A stretch of DNA of 64,000 nt, from positions 62,001-126,000 of the forward strand of contig JBFWVJ010000001.1 in the NCBI GenBank assembly GCA_050246795.1. The letters are read 5' to 3'. A program made the translations under genes and the position numbers. Within the stretch, counting starts at the first letter, position 1. Each line of letters starts with the position of its first letter. Shown one piece after another: positions 31,283 to 39,200 of this stretch. The DNA is from JBFWVJ01 sp050246795. GTDB lineage: Bacteria; Patescibacteriota; Gracilibacteria; JAUYGZ01. Under the pieces are notes generated by a model that was not told where the DNA came from, searched no databases, and saw only the letters and a list, made by a program, of their open reading frames with translations.

Positions 31283-33583
31283 CTATTCGCCCCCTTCGAA
31301 ACCGCTGAAAAATTTCGCAACTTCTGGATCTAATTCTTCATCCACGCCGTGTTCTTTCTTTGTGCCAACTTCTGAGTAGCGGTCCATTTGATCCAACATA
31401 TCTTTTACGAGGCTGTCATCAAAAAAGGTATCAGTTTTTCTGGCGGCGTTTTCAATAATTTGAATGAGGTAATTGAAGTGAAGCGCATAGCCACAATTTT
31501 CCCAATCAGTTTCTGGGACGAAGAGGATCATAGCCATAATCCCCGACGCAAATGCCTGGGCTTTTTCTACGGAAAAGGAGGGGTTTCTTTGGTTTTCAGG
31601 CTGACGTGCCATTCTTTCTATTTCTTCTAATCGGTTGTTGATGGCTTGTAAAAGTTCTTTTTCTCGTTGAAGGATGTTCAGTTGTCCCATGCCTGCTGGG
31701 AGATTTGTTGGATCATCGGCGTTTTCTAGAAATGATTTCAGGTGCTGAAAGGAAACTGGGAACATATTCGAGGCAGCTCGAGTAAGGACTTGGAGTACCC
31801 ATTGTTGGTAGACGGGCTTACTTCTGTCATGGTTGCTTTCGAGCATGAATCCGATCAGTTCTTCCGCAGAAATATTTGAAGCCATCTGATGGCCTGGGTA
31901 TCGATCAGCTCGTTCTCGGAAGAGAGTTTTTAATACTTCTAAAACCTGGACATCAAACGATTCATTGATGCCCAATAGTCGTGCTCCTTCGATGGTTTGC
32001 TCTAGGCTTTCTCCTTTCGTGTTGTTTTGGCTGAAGCTGATGTCTTCACGGATCGAACGGAGAAGACTGAATTGAATATTGATCGTGTCTGGAACCATAA
32101 TTATCTCGTTGCGTCCTGCTTGGGCAGCGCGAGTAGCTTTTGCGTAAAGATTCTCGACAGCAGCCACTACTTCTTTTAATGGGGTGAGTGCCCGATTGGC
32201 TCTGCCTACGGATTTTCGATATTTAATAGTGCTTTCCTCTCGAGGAATCCTTCCGGCGATGGGCTTCATTAAGTGCGAGGCATAAAAAAGAATCATCAGT
32301 ATAGCCTGCTGGTTGCTCTCGCTGATCACCTTATCTTCTCGGATTTTTTTTCGAAGATCTTTCAAGGTCTTCAGCCCGAGCTTTATGGTTTGAGGGATAT
32401 GTCCTTCATCCTGAAGTCGGAGTCGATAGTACGCCCCGGTATTGACTCTGCTGCGGTCGGAGCTGATCCGGTCCGCCAATCGAGCGAGACCAGGTGCGAC
32501 TGTGTTTTGAAAAGCTGCCACCATTGTCTTTTTGATGTCGTCTTTTTTGAAGCACTCCAAGAACGCGCGGAGGAGCTTGCACAGACCGATTCTTTCTTCT
32601 GTTGACAATCCGTTTTTTTGAAGGAGGAGTTTAATCCGGGATATGATCGCAAATTCGCCTGTTGTCTCATCAAATGTTAATTCTTCAGGCCTAAAATCGG
32701 AGAGGTTTTCTTCGGATGCGTTTTGAACGTATTCTTGCAGGATCGAAACCATCATTTTCCGTTCGCGTTCGTTTGTGTGAGGAGTTTCGGGGTTTGCTAT
32801 TAAGGGTTGAGGATTTTTCGCTGAGGGGCTGCCGTTTTGAAACTCGAGTGCCATGTCTTTGATTTCTTCGGCAGATTGGTTGGAAAGGAGTTCTGCGAGC
32901 TGTTCACAGACCTCTTCGTTTATTATGGCTTCCAAAATCGCTCCTGTAAACCGGCGAAGTGCATTTAATTTTTCTTCGGCGATAGTTTTTCTGGTTTCCA
33001 CATCCTTCAATTCTTTCTGAGCGGTTATGCTGGCCTGCAGGCTTTCGATCGCCTTTGCCCTTTCTATTTCTCCTCCTTCTTCAACCGAACGGAGTCGGCG
33101 GCTGTCATTTTCTATAGTTTTTGTTAATGCTGTGGCTTGGCTTATCAGGGAAGGTAGCACCATTTCTAACCCGTTAAATGCCATGAGGAGTTGTGGAAGC
33201 GCCTGGTTGCTGAAGCGTTGCAGAGCAGGTGTGTGGTGTCTTATGTCCCGAAAATAGTCATACAATTCGTCTCGATTCATGACTTCCACTCCTCCATCTT
33301 TGAAGGGATGAATGAGTTGGAGCGTGTCTTTCTTAAGCCGCTTTTTTTGTTCATTTGGATCAGGAGTACCAGAGAGTCTCCCGGCTGCTTGTTCACTTTT
33401 AATATGACCTGCTGTGTCCTCATGGAGAGTATCATTGGGGTCCCTGTGTTGGAGTAGCTGCTCGACCTGTCGTCGTTGGTCTCCCGTGTGTATTACAGGG
33501 TTTTCATTGGTCCTTTTTCTATCAACACCCGGATTTTCTCCTTGGGGGGTATCAAATCGGTTTGGTTGTGACTGGTGAGACAT
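31283..33583 (-). CDS. large helical unknown protein
   Basis: 766 residues with no signal peptide or membrane segment. A hydrophilic N-terminal 90 residues (QPNRFDTPQGENPGVDRKRTNENP) looks disordered. The rest is predicted almost all helical with Leu/Glu/Lys/Arg-rich segments (for example RFSNQALPQLLMAFNGLEMVLPSLISQATALTKTIEND) and a short acidic C-terminus (DEELDPEVAKFFSGFEGGE). No family recognised. It is transcribed alone from a good promoter with its own terminator. Similar in style to the 12495-14267 product; these may be lineage-specific cytoplasmic proteins. Confidence 0.78.
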   Translation of the reverse strand: MSHQSQPNRFDTPQGENPGVDRKRTNENPVIHTGDQRRQVEQLLQHRDPNDTLHEDTAGHIKSEQAAGRLSGTPDPNEQKKRLKKDTLQLIHPFKDGGVEVMNRDELYDYFRDIRHHTPALQRFSNQALPQLLMAFNGLEMVLPSLISQATALTKTIENDSRRLRSVEEGGEIERAKAIESLQASITAQKELKDVETRKTIAEEKLNALRRFTGAILEAIINEEVCEQLAELLSNQSAEEIKDMALEFQNGSPSAKNPQPLIANPETPHTNERERKMMVSILQEYVQNASEENLSDFRPEELTFDETTGEFAIISRIKLLLQKNGLSTEERIGLCKLLRAFLECFKKDDIKKTMVAAFQNTVAPGLARLADRISSDRSRVNTGAYYRLRLQDEGHIPQTIKLGLKTLKDLRKKIREDKVISESNQQAILMILFYASHLMKPIAGRIPREESTIKYRKSVGRANRALTPLKEVVAAVENLYAKATRAAQAGRNEIIMVPDTINIQFSLLRSIREDISFSQNNTKGESLEQTIEGARLLGINESFDVQVLEVLKTLFRERADRYPGHQMASNISAEELIGFMLESNHDRSKPVYQQWVLQVLTRAASNMFPVSFQHLKSFLENADDPTNLPAGMGQLNILQREKELLQAINNRLEEIERMARQPENQRNPSFSVEKAQAFASGIMAMILFVPETDWENCGYALHFNYLIQIIENAARKTDTFFDDSLVKDMLDQMDRYSEVGTKKEHGVDEELDPEVAKFFSGFEGGE

Positions 33584-33601
33584 GCAACGTTTGAGTAGTT
33601 A

Positions 33602-33630
33602 ACTATACGGTTTTTCAATCTCTTCGGCAA
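33602..33630 (-). promoter_or_regulatory. promoter of the 31283-33583 gene
   Basis: On the minus strand TTGCCG (33625-33630), 17-base spacer, TATAGT (33602-33607), 18 bases before the ATG. Confidence 0.65.
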
Positions 33631-33744
33631 CCACTGGGTTAAGCCGAGTGGGAAGCCATGGAGAGAAAGGGCTGTATTTTAACAGTAATACGCTAAAAAG
33701 CAAGTCTTTCCTTCCGATCGTGCATGAATATCGCGAAGGAAAAG

Positions 33745-34338
33745 TTATTTCCATTTGATCGAACAGCCCATGCTAGATTTCTGGTCTTCTGGAGGTTTTT
33801 CGTTCTTTAGCAGAGATTCGATGGCTTCTTTGAGCTCTTGTTTTGTCACCGCTTGAGGATCTTTCCAGTTGTCGTCGATGCGGCCATGGTAGGCGAGGGA
33901 GAAGGCGGTAGGTTGTAGGTGGTAGGTGGTAGCTTCGTTTGGAGCTTGAGTTTTGGAAAAGACGTAGATGTCGGGGGTGCACTGGGCTTGGTAAGCTTTA
34001 GCTACGCTTTGCTCTTCGTCGATGAGGTAGGGGAAGTTGATGCCCCATTCGGCGATGGTTTTTTTCATAGCTTCCGGGCTGTCGTCGGGGTATCGGGTGA
34101 AATCGTTGGAGTTGATGCCGATGAACTGGACTTCGGTGGGGCTGAAGAATTCCTGCAGGGCGATGAGGCGCTCTTGTACCGCCTGGATATAGGGGCAGTG
34201 GTTGCACATGAAGATCACGACCAGGACTTTTCGGTCGGCATAATCGCTGCTGGAATGGATTTTCCCGAAGGGATCCGGCAGTGAAAAATCGATCATGGGG
34301 GAGCCGAGAGGGAGGGGGAGGGAGTGGAGGAGGGCCAT
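33745..34338 (-). CDS. thioredoxin-fold redoxin (AhpC/TSA-like)
   Basis: 197 residues. The thioredoxin fold is marked by MIDFSLPDPFGKIHSSSDYADRKVLVVIFMCNHCPYIQAVQERL, with the CNHC active site near residues 45-48. FIGINSNDFTRYPDDSPEAMKKTIAEWGINFPYLIDEEQSVAKAYQAQCTPDIYVF follows, and the end SSMGCSIKWK is typical of this family. Probably a cytoplasmic thiol oxidoreductase or peroxidase. Residues 136-144 (ATTYHLQPT) come from a dispersed DNA repeat (33907-33931) also present in frame in fmt. The start at 34338 could instead be at M15 (MIDFSLPD). Confidence 0.92.
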   Translation of the reverse strand: MALLHSLPLPLGSPMIDFSLPDPFGKIHSSSDYADRKVLVVIFMCNHCPYIQAVQERLIALQEFFSPTEVQFIGINSNDFTRYPDDSPEAMKKTIAEWGINFPYLIDEEQSVAKAYQAQCTPDIYVFSKTQAPNEATTYHLQPTAFSLAYHGRIDDNWKDPQAVTKQELKEAIESLLKNEKPPEDQKSSMGCSIKWK

Positions 34339-34384
34339 TGGAGAAGGGTGATAAGGACTTTAACGGTCATAAGGATGGTAAGGA
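34339..34384. repeat. G-rich repeat before the redoxin gene
   Basis: GGAGAAGGG then TGATAAGGAC, TTTAACGGTC, ATAAGGATGG and TAAGGAAAG units on the plus strand, a degenerate member of the G-rich family. Confidence 0.55.
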
Positions 34385-34604
34385 AAGTGTGAATTCATAT
34401 CAACTATGATCGGTGTTCAAAAATATGAGGGTAAGTTTTGAAGCCATTTTTTGAGGTTTCTTTGAACTTTTGTTCATGTTTTTTTTGCAAAACTTGTGTG
34501 AAACTCTCGGGGCGGCTTAGCCAAGCCCTAGTCTTTCTTTTTGCCTTTTGTAAGCGATAAAATCAAGTCTTGTGACCTTTGTCTCGGGTGGTTTTGAAAG
34601 AGTT
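34385..34604. other. intergenic stretch without a recognised gene
   Basis: A/T-rich gap between the redoxin gene start and the palindrome at 34605. I see no ORF with family support, no tRNA and no convincing promoter. A short GGGGCGGCTTAGCCAAGCCC segment (34509-34528) could form a small hairpin. Confidence 0.4.
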
Positions 34605-34624
34605 TTGCACAGGATCCTGTGCAA
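34605..34624. repeat. perfect 20-base palindrome
   Basis: TTGCACAGGATCCTGTGCAA is its own reverse complement. It lies immediately downstream (minus strand) of the DUF1761 gene's terminator and may be a protein-binding site or a second hairpin. Confidence 0.6.
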
Positions 34625-34650
34625 AAAAAAGACGCTTGGTCGGCGTCTTA
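34621..34650 (-). terminator. terminator of the DUF1761-like gene
   Basis: Minus strand AAGACGC-7-base loop-GCGTCTT followed by a T run of eight bases. Confidence 0.85.
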
Positions 34651-34672
34651 TTTCTTCTCATTGAGATTCCGT

Positions 34673-35080
34673 TTAGAGACTCATGATGATCAGGGTGGAA
34701 ATCAGCACTGCCAGGAGCCCATAGCCGCTGTCGATCCAGAACAGTTGCCATGGTTTTCTCGCCCAGATGGAGTCGGCGCCTTTCACGGTCGCTGAGAAAC
34801 CGATCCAGATGGCTGCTACGGTGATGAGTGCTTGTGGGATCGAGCTAGGAGTCGTCAGGGCTAGGAGCAGGCCTACTCCGTAGACCATCACAAAGGTGTT
34901 GATGAGTCCACATACTATAGACAGAGCCATCCCGTCCGTGTTGTTTTTGTCCACTTTTATTCCATTCAATTTTGCCCAACGCACTACGAAAAGAGGTCCA
35001 TACCATATCATGCCGAGGGTCATGCAGGCGAAGGTGGAGAGAAGGACTGCCAGAAGGCTTACTTCAGAGAAGGGGAGCAT
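34673..35080 (-). CDS. DUF1761-like small membrane protein
   Basis: 135 residues with four hydrophobic helices. The N-terminal VSLLAVLLSTFACMTLGMIWYGPLFVVRWAKLNG and the middle MALSIVCGLINTFVMVYGVGLLL match the pattern of DUF1761 proteins (a G-x-W-YGP motif after helix 1). Function unknown in the family. Single gene with a terminator downstream and a long G-rich repeat just upstream of its start. Confidence 0.82.
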   Translation of the reverse strand: MLPFSEVSLLAVLLSTFACMTLGMIWYGPLFVVRWAKLNGIKVDKNNTDGMALSIVCGLINTFVMVYGVGLLLALTTPSSIPQALITVAAIWIGFSATVKGADSIWARKPWQLFWIDSGYGLLAVLISTLIIMSL

Positions 35081-35178
35081 GGGAAGGGGTTAAAGAGAAG
35101 GGTCGTAAGGGGTCGTAAGGGTAGTAAGGGTAGTAAGGGTAGTAAGGGTCGTAAGGGTTTTAAGGGGAGTAAGGATGG
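35081..35178. repeat. longest G-rich 9-bp repeat array (G3N6)
   Basis: GGGAAGGGG beside the DUF1761 gene start, then GGGTCGTAA, GGGGTCGTAA, GGGTAGTAA three times, GGGTCGTAA, GGGTTTTAA, GGGGAGTAA. The regular G3-N6 spacing would allow a G-quadruplex on the plus strand. Confidence 0.85.
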
Positions 35179-35183
35179 GGTAC

Positions 35184-35444
35184 TTATGGTTTAGCTTGGC
35201 GTTTTTTGGTTTTGATGACGAGTTCTTTTTGTTGCTTGGTCCAGGTTTTTATTTCCGCTTCACGTTTCATGGCATCGGATCGATTGAGAAATTCCTCGAA
35301 GTAGACGATCTGTACGGGAAGACGTCCGCGAGTATACTTCGCGCCAAGCCCCTGATTGTGTCTCTGCTCTCGTTCGTTTAAGTCGCGGCAGTAGCCGGTG
35401 TAGAGGGTTCCGTCGGAGCAGCGGGCGAGGTAAATGAAGTACAT
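35184..35444 (-). CDS. GIY-YIG nuclease-family protein
   Basis: 86 residues, the size of stand-alone GIY-YIG proteins (UPF0213/YhbQ type). It starts MYFIYLARCSDGTLYTGYCRDLNEREQRHNQG, giving the paired IYL and YTGY strands and the conserved Arg. GAKYTRGRLPVQIVYFEEFLNRSDAMKREAEIK adds the conserved Tyr and the Glu of the active site. Cellular role unclear for the family (DNA repair is often suggested). Lies next to ssrA on the other strand. Confidence 0.92.
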   Translation of the reverse strand: MYFIYLARCSDGTLYTGYCRDLNEREQRHNQGLGAKYTRGRLPVQIVYFEEFLNRSDAMKREAEIKTWTKQQKELVIKTKKRQAKP

Positions 35445-35511
35445 GAGGGAAGGACCGTAAGGATCTTAAAGATGCCTGCCATGGTATCTAGTTTGATTTT
35501 GGAGAGCGCGA

Positions 35512-35540
35512 TTGAAAAAAGCTAGTGAATAGCCTATTAT
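35512..35540 (+). promoter_or_regulatory. ssrA promoter
   Basis: TTGAAA (35512-35517), 17-base spacer, TATTAT (35535-35540), about 22 bases before the mature tmRNA 5' end. Confidence 0.75.
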
Positions 35541-35561
35541 TTGCGGTGTTCCTTGAAAGAT

Positions 35562-35980
35562 GGGGTTGTACTTGGAATCGAGAGGGAGACCAATTGGTCC
35601 TCTGAGTGCTATGGCGGGGTCGCGCTGTCCCCCGTTAGATCCGTCCAGCGCACCAACAACTGCTAAAAACAGTGTTATTGCAAGCTTCGTGAACGGTTTG
35701 GCCGCTCGAACACCAGCACCAGCTTTCGCTCTTGCTGCGTAAAACCGTCTGACTTTCCTCGGACGTCGTCTCACTTCTGATGTCTTCTAGGAAGATGGGG
35801 CGTTATTAGAAGGCTAAGGAATGCGGCCTGCTCAGCTGCGCTCCCGACAATCTTGAGCTAGGCGGATGAGGTTTTTTGTTTGTCCTTTATCTCAGCCGAT
35901 GAAAACCCAGGATAAACTGTCATAGGAGATCTCCGTCACCAACTCTCTCCACGTGGGTTCGACTCCCACCAACTCCACCA
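35562..35980 (+). ncRNA. ssrA: transfer-messenger RNA (tmRNA)
   Basis: Rescues stalled ribosomes by acting as tRNA-Ala and then as mRNA for a degradation tag. The 5' end GGGGTTGTACTTGGAATCGA and the 3' end GGGTTCGACTCCCACC-AACTCCACCA form the tRNA-like domain: the acceptor stem GGGGTTG pairs with CAACTCC, and CCA is encoded. The length of 419 is typical. The tag ORF resumes at GCT 35662 and ends at TAA 35740-35742; its last residues AFALAA match the usual ALAA proteolysis signal. Two overlapping apparent ORFs (35466-35774 minus, 35560-35742 plus) are by-products of this RNA. Confidence 0.96.
35662..35742 (+). other. tmRNA proteolysis tag ORF (26 residues)
   Basis: Resume codon GCT; the tag begins AKNSVIASF and ends APAFALAA followed by TAA. 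It is much longer than the 10-residue E. coli tag, with the conserved ALAA end for ClpXP-type proteases. Confidence 0.85.
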
Positions 35981-36148
35981 TCCTTCGCTCCTCCTCCAGT
36001 ACCAGCCCGATCTGCGGACGGCGGGCTATCTTCAGCTTTTTCCTGCGCGCAAGCTTCTGAGCATGCGTCGAATGACGCGGGCTATTTGAGATAACTGGAT
36101 TTTTCTGGCTCTAGAACAGGGATCTTTTTCCCACTATATTAAAAGGTG
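35981..36148. other. gap between ssrA and the giant gene
   Basis: No gene seen. AGCCCG...CGGGCT (about 36003-36030) can pair, and a short T run follows about ten bases later; a weak candidate for the ssrA terminator. Confidence 0.35.
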
Positions 36149-36177
36149 TTGACAGTAGTTCACGGTTCTTATTTAAA
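36149..36177 (+). promoter_or_regulatory. promoter of the giant gene
   Basis: TTGACA (36149-36154), 17-base spacer, TTTAAA (36172-36177); predicted 5' UTR of about 75 bases with no clear Shine-Dalgarno. Confidence 0.65.
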
Positions 36178-36256
36178 GCACCTCTTTTCCGGTTCGCTGA
36201 GTTGAATTTTGTAGGGGATTCTTTAGATTGAAATCAAAAGAAAATCCCTGATTTTT

Positions 36257-39200
36257 ATGAATCGTAAGCTGGAATTCTTGAGGATTGGTGTTTGGGTCTC
36301 CACACTGTCTATGCTTGCTTTGGTTGGTGTGCTTTTGTTGTTTCTGGTCGCGGGAAGATTGAAAACCAGCTTGTTGTACGCTCTGCCGGTCGATGAAAGC
36401 CAGCGAGTGAACTGGATTGAGCTTCCGGAGTTTGGCATTGTGAAATCTCAATACTTTCAAGAGGGTGATGATCGCCTTTTGGAGCTCTATCGGGCTCAGG
36501 AGACGGAATCGTCCTATTTTATGGGACTTTACGACGCCGAGCTTTTCCGATCCGGCGAGACTGCTCCCCAGCCATCTGAGCCGCTGAGTTGGACTCAAAA
36601 AATCAGGAGATTTATCGCGGCGATTTTTTGGGGAGAACGCTGGGATTCAGGAGTCGCTCAAGTTTTGGAGGATGATTTGACCAGCCCTCTCGAAGAAGTC
36701 AACCCTGAGCCGGTTGAAGTGGTCGATGAACCGAGTGGAGAAGAATCTATCACGGAAGAACCGGTCTCAGAAGAACTCGAATCAATAGACCCTTCTGAAG
36801 ACGAGGATCCGATATCCGAAGCATCCGTGTCGGAAGGTGAGCAGAGTTTCTCAACAGATGCTGCTTCTTCCGAAACGGAAGTCGTTGAGGAACTTGAGAG
36901 TGGAGAATCTGCTCTGGATGAAGGACTCTCTTCTTCAACCGATTCTCAAGAAGGAGAAAATATTGAAATTGCTCCTGCGGTATCGACCGAACCATCCGAG
37001 GTCTCTCCGGAAGAGGTGCTTTCTGAAGAACCACCACAGGTCACTTTTGAAGAGCGACTGCGAACGCTCGAGACAGAAGTGCTGAATGTTTCTGAAGAAG
37101 ACGTCTTGTCTCGAAGGAGAGAAGTATTGCAGGCGACACCGGACGTATTGGTCCGACTTGGAAAAGATTTTTCATTGGATGTGGATGCTTTTAGTCCTGA
37201 ATCTGATTTTCATCTACGTTTCCAAGCAGAAGAAGGGTATGGCTCTTGGTTCCGACAGGGAATGGTGCACTTTCAACCCGAGGAGAACAATCTCGTGGTT
37301 TCGTATCACTACGATCAGGAAAACCGTGTCTTGAAGGAGTGGATGGTTTTCTTGAGTGCTCCATCCGAATCATTTCAATTTCACCGGACTTTGGTCGACC
37401 CCACCTCGTATCAGGTGAGGAGGCTGATCGGTGGTGAGTATGTCATTTCCACGACCGAGTTGGGCGATGATCGAGCCTTCATTCTTTCACGACCGCGTGT
37501 TATTCGTGAGTCCATAACCGACCTCCAAGCTCCCGTCGAGACTTATTATAATAGTGGAACTTTCACGATGGTGTTCGAAGGTGATGTCGAGCAGCAGTAT
37601 CCACTTCTCGTCGAACGAGAATGGAGGATGCCGTCTCTGGAGGAGCTGGAAGAACTTCAGGCCATGGATACCACCGCTTTGGAACGAATCAAGAATCAGC
37701 GACAACTCGACCTGTTGCAATCGATCCCGTTTTCCTACGAATCCAATCTCGGACAATATGGGCAAGAGGTTCTTTTTTCGGGATTCAAACACCACGCCAG
37801 TTATTTCTTGAAGAAGAACGAAATCGTCGGTCAGTGGTTTATTCCCTATGAAGACCAGGGACGAAACCCCCTCAATATCGATGTGGTATCAAATGGAGAA
37901 TCAAGCATCGATGACCAAGGCAGTCAAACGGGGGCTTTCGGGTATGGGTATGGTTACGAATCAGATGACTTCATTGAAAATGAAGATCGTTCGATCGTGT
38001 GCCGTGAGACCAGACCATTGCTTACTCGACTCCTTCGTGAAAACGATAAGCGGTATGTTTTTGGTACCCTTCGACAACTCTTTGTTCAGGTTTCGGACTC
38101 GGTTGAAGTGGTTTCTTCTGATATTGATCGGATTACGAATCATCTCATCCGAGGCAACACTTTTTCCCAATGGTTCTCTGGTGTGGAGAGCACGCCGCAG
38201 GTCATGTATGAGAATTTATATGAGGGGATTGATCTCATTGTTGGGGCCGATGACATCGGACTTACTCAGACCTACGTCTTCCATGAAGGTGCTGAACGAT
38301 CAGCACTGGTATGGAGGTACCGAGGCAACGAGGAGGTTTCACTCATGAAGAATGGTGATCTCGTCGTCGACTTGGGAGTTTGTGAAGTCGGCTTTGAGAA
38401 ACCCTACGCCGTATACCTCGATGAGAGTCGGGAGCTGTTGAATGCTAAGTATACGATGGCCGGAAGAAGAGGTATTTCATTCGAGGTGAACTCTCCCGAA
38501 GATGGCCGAGACTTTATTATATATATAAAAATTTCTGAACAGAGGACGAACTGCTTGCAGAACCCGGTCTACGAAGAAGATATAACCATTGTTCCGTTGT
38601 TTGATGAAACGTATTACTTGGCCGGGTATACCAGCGCCCCTTTTAGTACTCCTTCGATTTCCGATGAATACCAATGTTTGGAAGGGAAGTCTTTTGATCC
38701 GGAAATCCGCCTGGTGGATTTCTCAACCCGGAAAACTCTTTTCAAAACAGTGTTCGGAGGAAGTCAGCGAGATACGATCGAATCTTTGGTGCTTGATATT
38801 TCTGGAGTCGGCCTCGATGGTGACGCGTCTTTGGAAGTCTTTGTCGATGATGTTCTTCGAGAGGATCGCTCTGCAAATGAAACGGAGAATCTTGCCAACT
38901 CACTTGACCTGGTTCTTTCTCAACCGAAGATATTTTTAACTGTTTCCGGCCAAACGCTGTCTGAAGATTTTCCAGGTTTGGCGTATATGATGGATGATGC
39001 TGATGTTCGGTCGGCAGCGTTTGAATTTAAGCTCGATGAAAACGGATTAATCTCGATCAATGATGAGTCATTGCTCGTCCTCGCCCAACCACGAGTGGTG
39101 CCTGAAAACATTCTCAACCCTGAAGTCTTGGAAGCTGATGGTGATCTGGAGAATGCAGGACAGTCTGAAGTGGAAACCGTGACAGAAATTTCTGAGGTAG

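Noticed and set aside
35081..35178. Possible CRISPR array in the regular short repeats
   Set aside because: Units are 9 bases with no spacers of uniform length, and no cas genes are present.
35466..35774. 102-codon minus-strand ORF and 60-codon plus-strand ORF at the tmRNA
   Set aside because: Both overlap the tmRNA; the plus-strand one merely includes the tag reading frame.
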